Shown: positions 15,692-23,430 of the stretch, in pieces
Position numbering within the stretch: position 1 is the stretch's first letter
Layout of the letters: each line of letters starts with the position of its first letter
Origin: Mycolicibacterium novocastrense
Lineage (GTDB): Bacteria; Actinomycetota; Actinomycetes; Mycobacteriales; Mycobacteriaceae
DNA length: 64,000 bases
Assembly: GCF_001570485.1 (NCBI RefSeq)
Contig: NZ_BCTA01000087.1
Coordinates: forward strand, 1 to 64,000
Direction: 5' to 3'
Notes under the pieces: model-generated
What the model was told of the DNA's origin: nothing
Database searches by the model: none
What the model saw: the letters and a program-made list of their open reading frames with translations, nothing else
Position numbers and translations under genes: made by a program

Positions 15692-16168
15692 CTAGGGGCG
15701 TCCGGCAGCGTTGCGTTGCATCCACAACCGGTAGACGTCGATGGCGGCGTCTTCGGGCTGATAGCGCATCGGTAGCCGCCGCTGCGCCCAGTTCTTGGCG
15801 AACTCGTCGTAGAACGTGTTGAGCTCGAAGTACTTTCGATCGTCGACGTAGTAGCGCGCATAGTCGTCGCGGGTGGTCAGGAAGACCACTTCGTCAGGGG
15901 AGCAGTAGTACAACGAGCCCAGGCACATCGGGCAGGGGTGGGCGAGAACGTAGATGGTCGTGCCGACCAGGTGCTCGGTGCCGAGCATTGTGCACGCCTG
16001 CCGGATAGCGAGGATCTCGGCGTGCGCGGTCGGATCATGTGTCTGGACAACCTGATTGGCGCTCTCGGCCAGCACCTGTCCGTCCCTGGCGATGACCGTG
16101 GCGAACGGGCGACCACCCTCTTCGACGTTTCGCCGTGCGAGGTCGATGGTTCGCTGAATGAAATCCAC
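15692..16168 (-). CDS. Zinc-dependent nucleoside/base deaminase
   Basis: A 158-residue CMP/dCMP-deaminase-fold protein. The zinc site is His49-Ala-Glu51 in TAHAEIL and Cys79/Cys82 in HPCPMC, with Glu51 as the proton shuttle. The sequence NQVVQTHDPTAHAEILAIRQA and the C-terminal TFYDEFAKNW-type tail fit guanine deaminase-like (GuaD) or tRNA-adenosine-type deaminases; a free base is the likelier substrate given the single-domain length. It is convergent to cobF and 40 bp from the divergent holin-like gene. Confidence 0.84.
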   Translation of the reverse strand: MDFIQRTIDLARRNVEEGGRPFATVIARDGQVLAESANQVVQTHDPTAHAEILAIRQACTMLGTEHLVGTTIYVLAHPCPMCLGSLYYCSPDEVVFLTTRDDYARYYVDDRKYFELNTFYDEFAKNWAQRRLPMRYQPEDAAIDVYRLWMQRNAAGRP

Positions 16169-16208
16169 GGCTGCCCCTCCGGTGCGTCGACTGGTTTAGG
16201 CTAATGCG

Positions 16209-16601
16209 ATGTCGTTCCTCCTGCGGGCCGCTTTGACCGGTCTCGCGCTGTGGGTGGTGACACTGGTTGTTCCCGGAATCAGGTTCGTGGGGGCCGACTC
16301 GCGACTGCAGGAAGTCGGCATCATCTTCGTCGTCGCGGTGATCTTCGGTCTGGTCAATGCGTTCATCAAGCCGATCGTGCAGATCATCTCGATCCCGCTC
16401 TACATCCTCACTCTCGGGCTGATCCACGTCGTCATCAACGCGTTGATGTTGTGGATTACGTCGTGGATCACCGAGCACACCACGCACTGGGGGCTCTACA
16501 TCGACGACTTCTGGTGGACGGCGATCTGGGCCGCGATCGTGCTGTCCGTCGTGAGCTGGCTGCTGTCGCTGATCGCCGGCGGTGCCTCGCGAAGCGATTG
16601 A
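16209..16601 (+). CDS. Phage holin family 4-like membrane protein
   Basis: A 130-residue protein with four hydrophobic segments (ALTGLALWVVTLVVPGI; GIIFVVAVIFGLVNAFIKPIV; SIPLYILTLGLIHVVINALML; WWTAIWAAIVLSVVSWLLSLIAG). The VNAFIKPI and ILTLGL...NALML pattern defines the PF04020-type family, which is chromosomal in most bacteria despite the phage name. No other phage gene is nearby. It is followed by the Fpg/Nei gene after 16 bp and may be cotranscribed. Confidence 0.82.
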   Translation: MSFLLRAALTGLALWVVTLVVPGIRFVGADSRLQEVGIIFVVAVIFGLVNAFIKPIVQIISIPLYILTLGLIHVVINALMLWITSWITEHTTHWGLYIDDFWWTAIWAAIVLSVVSWLLSLIAGGASRSD

Positions 16602-16617
16602 CCGGCACACTGGAACC

Positions 16618-17481
16618 ATGCCCGAACTCCCCGAAGTCGAAGCACTCGCCGACCACCTGCGCCGCCATGCCGTCGGCCGCACGGTGGCGCGCATCGACGT
16701 CTCGGCGTTTTCGGTGCTCAAGACCTTCGACCCGCCGATCACGGCGCTGCACGGTCAGACCGTCACAGACGCCAACCGGTGGGGCAAATACCTCGGGCTG
16801 CAAGTCGGCGACCTGCACCTGATCACCCACCTGTCGCGCGCCGGGTGGTTGCGGTGGTCGGACAAGCTGGCCGCAGCGCCGCTGAAGCCGGGCAAGGGGC
16901 CGATCGCGCTGCGCGTGCACCTCGGGACTCCGGGCGAAGGGGCAGGCTTCGACCTCACCGAGGCCGGGACCCAGAAGCGGCTCGCGGTGTGGGTCGTCGA
17001 CGATCCGACCAAGGTGCCCGGCATCGCCACGCTGGGGCCCGACGCCCTGTCGATCGGGCCCGACGACCTCGCAAGCCTGCTCGCGGGCAACAGCGGTCGG
17101 ATCAAGACGGTGATCACCGACCAGAAGGTGATCGCCGGTATCGGCAACGCCTACAGCGACGAGATCCTGCACGTCGCGCGGATCTCGCCCTTCGCGACGG
17201 CGGCCAAGTTGACCGACGCGCAACTGTCGGCGTTGCACGACGCGATGATCGGTGTGCTCTCCGATGCGGTGACTCGCTCGGTCGGACAGCAGGCCGCGAC
17301 GCTCAAGGGGGAGAAGCGCTCCGGGCTGCGGGTGCACGCCAGAACCGGCCTGCCGTGCCCGGTGTGCGGGGACACCGTGCGCGAAGTGTCGTTCGCCGAC
17401 AAGTCTTTCCAGTACTGCCCGACCTGTCAGACCGGTGGCAAGGTGCTCGCCGACCGGCGACTGTCGCGGCTGCTCAAGTAA
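16618..17481 (+). CDS. Fpg/Nei-family DNA glycosylase/AP lyase
   Basis: A 287-residue base-excision repair enzyme. The start MPELPEVE gives the catalytic Pro2 and Glu3; the H2TH region includes KTVITDQKVIAGIGNAYSDEIL, and a C-terminal zinc finger has Cys247, Cys250, Cys267 and Cys270 (CPVC...CPTC). The protein is the full-length counterpart of M. tuberculosis Rv0944, which I recall as a short, truncated Fpg2. Here all catalytic parts are present, so it should be active on oxidised or formamidopyrimidine bases. The Nei versus Fpg lesion preference is not clear from sequence. Confidence 0.9.
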   Translation: MPELPEVEALADHLRRHAVGRTVARIDVSAFSVLKTFDPPITALHGQTVTDANRWGKYLGLQVGDLHLITHLSRAGWLRWSDKLAAAPLKPGKGPIALRVHLGTPGEGAGFDLTEAGTQKRLAVWVVDDPTKVPGIATLGPDALSIGPDDLASLLAGNSGRIKTVITDQKVIAGIGNAYSDEILHVARISPFATAAKLTDAQLSALHDAMIGVLSDAVTRSVGQQAATLKGEKRSGLRVHARTGLPCPVCGDTVREVSFADKSFQYCPTCQTGGKVLADRRLSRLLK

Positions 17482-17532
17482 ATGTGAGCAGCCGCGCGTC
17501 GCTGCAGGCAGCGCGGTCCGCTAACGCGAGTT

Positions 17533-17556
17533 GTCAGCCGGTGATCGTCGGCTGAC
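17533..17556 (+). terminator. Hairpin after the Fpg/Nei gene
   Basis: Perfect 8-bp arms gtcagccg and cggctgac enclose an eight-base loop, 52 bp after the stop and 11 bp before the next start. It may terminate the glycosylase transcript or lie in the 5' leader of the hydrolase. Confidence 0.5.
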
Positions 17557-17566
17557 GCTGATAGGC

Positions 17567-18499
17567 ATGGAATACGCCCGATACGCATCGTTCATCCCCG
17601 CCCGCCACCGCCCCGACCCACCGATCGACCCGACGTCGACCTGGTGGACCTGGCGCGGCCGCAGAATCCACGTCGCGCGCGCGAGCGCACCGGACGCCGC
17701 GATGCGACTGATGGTCGTTCATGGCGGTGGCGGTTACTCGGGCGCGCTGTGGCCGATCGCGGCGGCCGCCGCACGGGAGGGGGTCGAAGTGCTCGCGCCG
17801 GACATGCCGCTCTACGGCGACACCGTCGAGCCTGATCCAGGGTCGGTCCGCTATCCGGACTGGCTGGACATGCTCGCCGATCTCGTCACCGCCGAACGCG
17901 CCGACGATCGGCGACCGCTCGTCCTGTTGGGCGCCAGCATGGGCGGGATGATGGCCTACGAGGTGGCTGCGCGCACAGGCGAAGTCGCGCACGTCGTGGC
18001 GACCTGTCTGCTCGATCCCGCCGACCCCGACGCACGACGGGCGGCTGCGCGCACCTCGGCGATCGGGCCCATCGCGCCGGCGTTGATGAAGGCGGTCGAC
18101 CCGTTGTTCGGCCGCATCCGGGTGCCGATCCGGTGGCTGGTCGACATGAACAACATGAGCCACGACCCGGAGTTGACCCGGCTGTGTGTCACCGACCCCA
18201 AAGGCGGCGGCGTGCGGGTCCCGCTCGGATTCCTCAGTAGCTGGTTGAACTTCCGGCACGCGGTACCCGAGGCATTCCGCGCGGCACCGGTCACCCTGGT
18301 GCATCCGGCGGCGGACCGCTGGACTCCGCCGCAACTGAGCACCCGGTTCCTGGACCGCATCGCCGCGCCGACATCGCTTGTGCTGCTCGAGAACTGCGGA
18401 CACTACCCGATCGAGGAACCCGGCCTCACCCAGATGGTGGCGACGCTACGCGCGGTTCGCGACGACGTGTTGTCCGGTTCGGCGGACAGAGGGCGCTAA
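17567..18499 (+). CDS. Alpha/beta hydrolase
   Basis: A 310-residue alpha/beta hydrolase-fold protein: the oxyanion-hole segment LMVVHGGGGYSG, nucleophile elbow GASMGGMMAYE (Ser in GxSxG), a candidate acid in HPAADRWTPPQ and the histidine in NCGHYPIEEPG. The substrate is unknown; lipase or esterase activity is plausible. ATG 17567 is chosen because the upstream GTG would include the hairpin. The stop overlaps the stop of the convergent TetR gene by four bases. Confidence 0.82.
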   Translation: MEYARYASFIPARHRPDPPIDPTSTWWTWRGRRIHVARASAPDAAMRLMVVHGGGGYSGALWPIAAAAAREGVEVLAPDMPLYGDTVEPDPGSVRYPDWLDMLADLVTAERADDRRPLVLLGASMGGMMAYEVAARTGEVAHVVATCLLDPADPDARRAAARTSAIGPIAPALMKAVDPLFGRIRVPIRWLVDMNNMSHDPELTRLCVTDPKGGGVRVPLGFLSSWLNFRHAVPEAFRAAPVTLVHPAADRWTPPQLSTRFLDRIAAPTSLVLLENCGHYPIEEPGLTQMVATLRAVRDDVLSGSADRGR

Positions 18500-19035
18500 G
18501 ACGGCGGCGCCAGCCGGTCCACCAGCGCCACCAGTTGCTCGACGTCCATGTCGCGGCCGGTCATCACCCGGTGAAGGTGTGCGTCGACCATGTGAACCAC
18601 GGTCCGGGCGGTCAGTTCCGCGTCATCGCCGCCGCGGCCACACCGGCCCAGGAGGTAAGCCACCTCGCCGGAGATGTCGTCCTCGAACGACCCCAGCGCG
18701 TCGAGGTCGGACGGCAGGCGCGGTCCGAGGCGGTGCATGAGCCGGTGCAGACCCGGACGGTCGCGGTGCAGGTCGACGACCGCCTCGAGAATCATGCGCA
18801 TCGACTCCTCGAACGGCGGCTCCTCGTCACGCAGGCGCTTGAAGACCGCATCCATGCGCGCTCGAGCCTCGTTGACGTGGCGTTCGGCCAACGCCCGGAT
18901 CAACGCCTCCTTGTTCGGGAAGTACTGGTAGAGGCTGCCGATCGACACGCCGGCGCGATCGGCGATGCGGTTCGTCGTCGCCTTCAGGCCTTCGCGATTG
19001 AAAACCTGAGCCGCGGCCTCGAGCAGCACCTCCAC
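18496..19035 (-). CDS. TetR-family regulator, N-terminus possibly frameshifted
   Basis: A 179-residue (from GTG 19035) TetR protein: the HTH lies in LLEAAAQVFNREGLKATTNRIADRAGVSIGSLYQYFPNKEAL, followed by a helical ligand domain. Codons upstream in the same frame read IDEPRKRPRQNRSRD, a normal basic TetR N-terminus, but no start codon exists before a TAG. An ATG at 19091 (MSA...) is one base out of frame, so a 1-base deletion near 19084 may have broken the original start. Either GTG 19035 is used, giving a shortened arm, or the base is a sequencing error. Confidence 0.78.
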   Translation of the reverse strand: MEVLLEAAAQVFNREGLKATTNRIADRAGVSIGSLYQYFPNKEALIRALAERHVNEARARMDAVFKRLRDEEPPFEESMRMILEAVVDLHRDRPGLHRLMHRLGPRLPSDLDALGSFEDDISGEVAYLLGRCGRGGDDAELTARTVVHMVDAHLHRVMTGRDMDVEQLVALVDRLAPPS

Positions 19036-19102
19036 GGTGTCTCGGGACCGGTTCTGGCGGGGTCGTTTCCGGGGTTCGTCGATGCGCTCATCCTACGTCG
19101 GT

Positions 19103-19669
19103 TCAGTTGGCGCGACAGTACGATCGGGTGGCCGCCGACAACGCGTGCCGGTAGAGCGGGTCCAGCCGGCGGGCGTCGGCGACGGCGGCTGTCGCATCCT
19201 CCCGCATGGCTGCGCAGTGCGGACTCTGCAACGAATTCCACTGCAGCGCAATCTGGTCGACCATCGCTTTGTTGAATTCGTCGATCTGCGAACGTGTCTC
19301 GGAGAGGTCCGGCGCGGTGCGAGGCGCGGTGGCCGGGTCGAACTTCCACTGGCCGAAACGGGTGTACTGGACGCCCTCGGTGGCGTCGATCTGGTCGGCG
19401 AAGATCGCGCGCACGTACCCCGGGTCGATGCCGCGCGCAGAGGCGTCGGCGGCCACCGCATCCAGAACCGCATCGGCGCGCTGTGCGTCCGTGATCGGCC
19501 CGCCGTTGATCCACTTGGCGGCTGCGACCGCGTCGGCCGTGGCCAGGCGCTGCGCGGCCGTATCGACAAGCCGGTACAGGTCAGAAGCCGGTTGGGCGGC
19601 GGCGACCGTCGGGGAGAGCGCGACGCAGAGCGCGGCGAGCAGGAATGTCACTGTCCGCAGGAGAACCAT
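19103..19669 (-). CDS. Secreted chorismate mutase (AroQ gamma)
   Basis: A 188-residue exported enzyme converting chorismate to prephenate outside the cytoplasm, like M. tuberculosis Rv1885c. A signal peptide spans ~1-25 (LLRTVTFLLAALCVALSPTVAAAQP). The mature part begins DLYRLVDTAAQRLATADAVAAAKW, the AroQ active-site helix, with later conserved AVLDAVAADASARGIDPGYVRAIFADQIDA. Two cysteines near the end (HCAAM and SYCRAN) can form the disulfide known in Rv1885c. Secreted chorismate mutases have no clear metabolic partner. A second, cytosolic chorismate mutase is encoded at 28708-28974. Confidence 0.88.
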   Translation of the reverse strand: MVLLRTVTFLLAALCVALSPTVAAAQPASDLYRLVDTAAQRLATADAVAAAKWINGGPITDAQRADAVLDAVAADASARGIDPGYVRAIFADQIDATEGVQYTRFGQWKFDPATAPRTAPDLSETRSQIDEFNKAMVDQIALQWNSLQSPHCAAMREDATAAVADARRLDPLYRHALSAATRSYCRAN

Positions 19670-19710
19670 GTGGCCATTCTGACGGCGATCGCCTCGCCTA
19701 GTCTGTCGGG

Positions 19711-20460
19711 GTGACTCGGCAGAAGATCCTGATCACCGGCGCTAGCTCGGGGCTGGGCGCCGGGATGGCCCGCGCCTTCGCCGCGAAGGGTCGTGACCTG
19801 GCGTTGTGTGCCCGGCGCGTCGACCGACTCGATGAGCTCAAGGCCGAGCTGCTCGCGCGGCATCGCGGGATCAACGTCGCTGTGGCCGCGCTCGACGTCA
19901 ACGATCACGAGCAGGTCCCGAAGGTGTTCGCCGAGCTCTGCAACGAACTCGGCGGGATCGACCGCGTCATCGTCAATGCCGGTGTCGGCAAGGGTGCGCC
20001 GCTGGGCTCGGGCAAACTGTGGGCGAACAAGGCCACCATGGAAACGAATCTCGTTGCGGCGCTTGTTCAGATCGAGACCGCACTGGAGATGTTCAAGAAG
20101 GCCGGCGGCGGACACCTGGTACTGGTTTCATCGGTTCTCGGTAACAAGGGCGTGCCCGGCGTCAAGGCCGCCTACGCCGCCAGCAAGGCCGGCGTGTCGT
20201 CACTCGGGGAGTCCCTGCGCGCGGAGTATGCGCGCGGGCCCATCAAGGTCACGGTGCTCGAGCCGGGTTACATCGAGTCCGAGATGACGGCCAGATCCGA
20301 GTCGACGACGTTGATGGTGGACAACGAAACCGGTGTCCGGGCAATGGTCGCCGTGATCGAACGCGAAAGTGGGCGCGCGGCTGTTCCGTGGTGGCCGTGG
20401 GCCCCGCTGGTTCGCGTGCTGCGGGTGCTGCCGCCGCGGCTGACGAAGCCGTTCGCGTAG
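19711..20460 (+). CDS. Short-chain dehydrogenase/reductase (Rv0945-like)
   Basis: A 249-residue classical SDR. The NAD(P) motif is TGASSGLGAGMARAFA (TGxxxGxG), NAG in IVNAGVGKG, catalytic Ser in LVSSVLG, and YxxxK in YAASKAG. ARR after beta-2 (CARRVDRL) favours NADPH. Gene order after the Fpg/Nei gene and before pgi agrees with Rv0945 of M. tuberculosis. GTG 19711 leaves 41 bp to the divergent secreted chorismate mutase. The substrate is unknown; lipid or mycolate-type ketones are typical for this group. Confidence 0.86.
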   Translation: MTRQKILITGASSGLGAGMARAFAAKGRDLALCARRVDRLDELKAELLARHRGINVAVAALDVNDHEQVPKVFAELCNELGGIDRVIVNAGVGKGAPLGSGKLWANKATMETNLVAALVQIETALEMFKKAGGGHLVLVSSVLGNKGVPGVKAAYAASKAGVSSLGESLRAEYARGPIKVTVLEPGYIESEMTARSESTTLMVDNETGVRAMVAVIERESGRAAVPWWPWAPLVRVLRVLPPRLTKPFA

Positions 20461-20522
20461 GCCTCCGTGTAGAGGCTGGCGCTTGGGGGAACCCGCAGCG
20501 CTAGTTCCTAGAGGAGGTTTTT

Positions 20523-21512
20523 ATGAGGGTGCTGGTGACCGGGGGTACCGGTTTTGTCGGGGCGTGGACGGCGAAGGCCGTGGCCGAAGCGGGCCATCAG
20601 GTGAGATTTCTGGTCCGCGATCCGGCACGGTTGAAGACGAGCGCCGCGCAGATCGGTGTCGCGACCGACGACTACGCCGTCGGCGACATCGCCGACGCTG
20701 AGTCGACGGCCGCGGCTATGGACGGCTGTGATGCCGTAATCCACTCCGCGGCAATGGTTTCAGTCGATCCCCGGCAGGCCGACAAGATGCTGCGGACCAA
20801 CCTCGACGGCGCCCACAACGTGCTCGGTGGGGCTGCCGAGCGTGGCCTCGACCCGATCATCCACGTCTCCAGCTTCACGGCACTGTTCGACCCGGATCGC
20901 AGTGTGCTGCACGCCGACCTTCCAGTCGTGGGAGGGACTGACGGCTACGGGAAGTCCAAGGCGGAGGTGGAGAAGTACGCGCGAGGCCTACAGGATGCGG
21001 GTGCGCCGGTGAGCATCACGTACCCGGGCATGGTGCTGGGGCCGCCCGCGGGTGACCAATTCGGTGAAGCGGCAGAAGGTGTTTTAGCCGCGGTCCAGAT
21101 GCGCGGGGTGCCGGGCCGCGGCGCCGCATGGATCGTGGTCGACGTTCGAGACCTGGCTGCGTTGCACGCGGCGCTGCTCGAACCCGGCAAGGGGCCACGC
21201 CGATACATGGCCGGCGGCAAGCGAGTTCCGATCGCCGACTTGGCGTCGATGATCGGAAAGGCGGCGAACAAGTCGCTGCGGGTGTACCCCGTGCCGGATA
21301 CGGTGTTGCGCAACATCGGGAGGGTGGTCGACGTGGTTGGCCCGTTGCTGCCCTTCGACGCGCCGGTCACCGCAGCGGCGATGCAGTACTACACGCAGAT
21401 GCCGGCCTCTGACGATTCGCCCAGCGAAACCGAACTCGAAATCTCGTACCGCGATCCACAGGAAACGCTGGCGGACACCGTTTCCGGACTCAAGCAGGTC
21501 GGCAGGCTGTGA
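20523..21512 (+). CDS. NAD-dependent epimerase/dehydratase family protein
   Basis: A 329-residue extended SDR: TGGTGFVGAWTAKAVAEAGH (TGxxGxxG), a second strand with LVRDPARL, and the active-site pair in DGYGKSKAEVE (YxxxK). It lacks the sugar-binding signatures of UDP-glucose epimerases and is nearer to dihydroflavonol/3-beta-hydroxysteroid-type reductases. A strong GAGGAGGT ribosome site precedes ATG 20523. The substrate is not identifiable. Confidence 0.83.
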   Translation: MRVLVTGGTGFVGAWTAKAVAEAGHQVRFLVRDPARLKTSAAQIGVATDDYAVGDIADAESTAAAMDGCDAVIHSAAMVSVDPRQADKMLRTNLDGAHNVLGGAAERGLDPIIHVSSFTALFDPDRSVLHADLPVVGGTDGYGKSKAEVEKYARGLQDAGAPVSITYPGMVLGPPAGDQFGEAAEGVLAAVQMRGVPGRGAAWIVVDVRDLAALHAALLEPGKGPRRYMAGGKRVPIADLASMIGKAANKSLRVYPVPDTVLRNIGRVVDVVGPLLPFDAPVTAAAMQYYTQMPASDDSPSETELEISYRDPQETLADTVSGLKQVGRL

Positions 21513-21580
21513 CCGGAGCCTCATCCGGCGGAGAAAGTTTGAAGGTTTTAGTAATCCGCTGACGTGGTAGCCCTCAGAAC

Positions 21581-21958
21581 ATGAACGTAAAACTGACGAA
21601 GATGATGCCCCTGTTGTTCTCGGGCGCCGCGGCAGTTGCGATCGCCGTCGCGCCGGTGGCCGGTGCGCAGCCGGCACCTCCTCCGTGTCTGAATGCCGAC
21701 GGCACCCCGTGCGCCGTGACCGGCAACATCGACGCCTCTCCCGGTGGCGGTGCGGAGGTGAACGTCCCCGGTGGTCCCCAAGGCACCGCTGACGGTGGCG
21801 GCGCCTCGGGTGTGATCCCCGGTGGCCCCGGCGGTACGGCCGGACCCGGCGGTGCAAGCGGGTCGCTGGCTCCGAACGGACCCGGTGGGACTGCCGGCCC
21901 CGGTGGCGCGAGCGGTTGCCTGCCGAACGTCGGCTGCATCAACATCCCCGCCCCGTAA
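21581..21958 (+). CDS. Secreted glycine-rich protein with internal repeats
   Basis: A 125-residue exported protein: a signal peptide of ~29 residues (MMPLLFSGAAAVAIAVAPVAGAQP) precedes a short Cys-containing segment (PCLNADGTPCAV), a Gly/Pro/Ala-rich central part and a C-terminal CLPNVGCINIPAP. The block GPGGTAGPGGASG occurs twice and related GGPQGTADGGGASG once. The two cysteine pairs at the ends of a flexible Gly-rich stretch suggest two small disulfide knots. No known family is recognised. Confidence 0.7.
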   Translation: MNVKLTKMMPLLFSGAAAVAIAVAPVAGAQPAPPPCLNADGTPCAVTGNIDASPGGGAEVNVPGGPQGTADGGGASGVIPGGPGGTAGPGGASGSLAPNGPGGTAGPGGASGCLPNVGCINIPAP

Positions 21959-21987
21959 CCACTAGCAGCTCGATCCAGCGCCCGGCC

Positions 21988-22028
21988 ACGCGGCGCACGC
22001 TCCTCGCTGAGCGTGCGCCGCGTCGCTT
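21988..22028 (+). terminator. Intrinsic terminator after the glycine-rich protein gene
   Basis: Perfect 15-bp arms, 21988-22002 (acgcggcgcacgctc) and 22009-22023 (gagcgtgcgccgcgt), surround a six-base loop and are followed by cgcttttt. This is a textbook hairpin plus T-tract, unusually clear for a mycobacterium. Confidence 0.88.
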
Positions 22029-22134
22029 TTTCCGTGGAGGCACGGCGTCGACGCCGAACGTGCGGATTACTCCGCCGCCGACGGCGTGTCACGTATGAAT
22101 TCGCACCACCGCTGCGGTGCCGCGTCCTAAACGC

Positions 22135-22172
22135 TTGACTTTTTGTTGTGTTTTCCCAACACTATGTTGTGT
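22135..22172 (+). promoter_or_regulatory. Promoter and operator-like repeats of the XRE regulator gene
   Basis: A -35-like TTGACT (22135-22140) is followed by repeated sequence: tgttgtgt occurs at 22144-22151 and 22165-22172, 21 bp (two helical turns) apart, and caaca-cta-tgttg (22157-22169) is a perfect short palindrome. This lies directly on top of the GTG start at 22171, so the mRNA is probably leaderless and the repeats are likely autoregulatory XRE binding sites. Confidence 0.5.
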
Positions 22173-22482
22173 GAGTCCGGTGAGAAGGGGTAAAACGCTC
22201 CCCATCCACAATCGAATCGGTGTCCTACGCGCGGAGCGTCGTATGACCCGTGCCGAGCTCGCGGCGCTGATCGACGTGAACCCGCAGACGGTCGGCGCGC
22301 TCGAACGTGGCGACCACTATCCGAGCCTGGACCTGGCATTCCGGATCTGCGATGTCTTCGGTCTCCCCGTCGAGGCCGTGTTCTCCCGAACGGAGTTCAC
22401 CCCGTTGTCCACCGAGCTCTACCGCACGAGTACCCGATCGCAAGGAGGAGACCGAGATGTCCCCGTCGACCCGGCAGGCTGA
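22171..22482 (+). CDS. XRE-family (Cro/CI-type) regulator
   Basis: A small HTH protein (103 aa from GTG 22171). The HTH is RIGVLRAERRMTRAELAALIDVNPQTVGALERGDHYPSLDLAFRICDVFGLPVEAVF, typical of short XRE proteins paired with membrane-protein genes. GTG 22171 is chosen because it abuts the repeats and promoter; GTG 22180 is possible. The 3' end overlaps the next gene by 26 bases with that gene's AAGGAGG ribosome site inside this one, so the pair forms an operon. Confidence 0.8.
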   Translation: MSPVRRGKTLPIHNRIGVLRAERRMTRAELAALIDVNPQTVGALERGDHYPSLDLAFRICDVFGLPVEAVFSRTEFTPLSTELYRTSTRSQGGDRDVPVDPAG

Positions 22483-23002
22483 CCCGACGTTGCTCGACCG
22501 CTACCAGGAATCGCGCACCCGGCGGTTTCTCAAGCGAGAGCGCACGTACGCGAATTTGCTTCCCGGGTGGCGCACGCAGTCCCGCCGCCGGATTCTCGTC
22601 GTGGGATTGGCCATCACGTTCGCGTCCTTGTTCGTGGTGAGCGTCTTGAGCGCATTCGGACTGCGGTGGGCGCCCGTGCTATGGCTGGGGGCGTGCATCG
22701 TCTTCCTCCCGCTGTGGACGATGCTGCAGATCGTGTCCGGCAGGCAGGGCGACGCCCCGGAGGCGGCCCTCGACGAGTACGAAGTGCAGCAGCGCAACAG
22801 CGCCCGCTCGGTCGGTCTGACGATCACCCAGTACCTGATGCTGATCCCGATCGGCTACCTGCTCGTCGCGTCGATCTATCTGCAGGACACCGACGCCGAC
22901 GTGGCCTATTCGGGCGCGCTGATGTCGTTGGCCGTCCTGGTGTTCGGCGGTTGCGCGCCGGCGATGATCCTGGGCTGGACCCGGCCGGACCCCGACGCCT
23001 GA
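22457..23002 (+). CDS. Four-helix membrane protein partnered with the XRE regulator
   Basis: A 181-residue protein with a basic cytosolic N-terminus (DRYQESRTRRFLKRER) and four hydrophobic segments (RILVVGLAITFASLFVVSVL; WAPVLWLGACIVFLPLW; QYLMLIPIGYLLVASIYL; ALMSLAVLVFGGCAPAMIL). ATG 22457 has AAGGAGG eight bases upstream, within the regulator gene. This XRE plus DUF-type membrane protein arrangement is common in bacteria, but the family is not firmly recognised and the function is unknown. Confidence 0.72.
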   Translation: MSPSTRQADPTLLDRYQESRTRRFLKRERTYANLLPGWRTQSRRRILVVGLAITFASLFVVSVLSAFGLRWAPVLWLGACIVFLPLWTMLQIVSGRQGDAPEAALDEYEVQQRNSARSVGLTITQYLMLIPIGYLLVASIYLQDTDADVAYSGALMSLAVLVFGGCAPAMILGWTRPDPDA

Positions 23003-23063
23003 GCCGCGCTGAGATTCGCTGCGTGGGTAGAGTCGTCGGCGATAAGCCGTAGAAAGGATCCCG

Positions 23064-23429
23064 ATGCTCGCCCTGACCACCTGGACCGGAGGACTGCTCG
23101 TCGCGACAGGGGTGATCGCGTACATCGCCAGCGGCGCGGTCAGCATCACCGCGCTGATTCCGGCATTCGTCGGCGTCCTGCTGCTCATCGCCGCGCTCAT
23201 CGGGCGTCGCTCCGACCGCGCGCGCCAGCACGCGACGCACGCGGCCCTGGCGATCGCGCTGCTCGCCGCGCTCGGTGCGCTACGCAACGTGTTCGGTCTC
23301 GGCGATGTGTTCGCGGGCACGGCCGAGCGACCCGCGGCCGTCATCACCAGCACCATCATGTTCGTTCTGCTGCTGGTGTACCTGATCGTCGGTGTGCGCT
23401 CGTTCGTGAAGGCTCGCGCCGCACGCTGA
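23064..23429 (+). CDS. Small four-helix membrane protein
   Basis: A 121-residue hydrophobic protein with four predicted helices (GGLLVATGVIAYIAS; ALIPAFVGVLLLIAALI; THAALAIALLAALGAL; STIMFVLLLVYLIVGV) and a short basic loop (GRRSDRARQH) in the middle. The start ATG 23064 has AAAGGAT upstream. No function is assigned. It ends one base before the convergent pgi stop. Confidence 0.7.
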   Translation: MLALTTWTGGLLVATGVIAYIASGAVSITALIPAFVGVLLLIAALIGRRSDRARQHATHAALAIALLAALGALRNVFGLGDVFAGTAERPAAVITSTIMFVLLLVYLIVGVRSFVKARAAR

Positions 23430-23430
23430 G

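Noticed and set aside
16209..16601. Prophage signal from the holin-like gene
   Set aside because: The family is chromosomal in most bacteria, and no integrase, lysin or structural phage gene is nearby.
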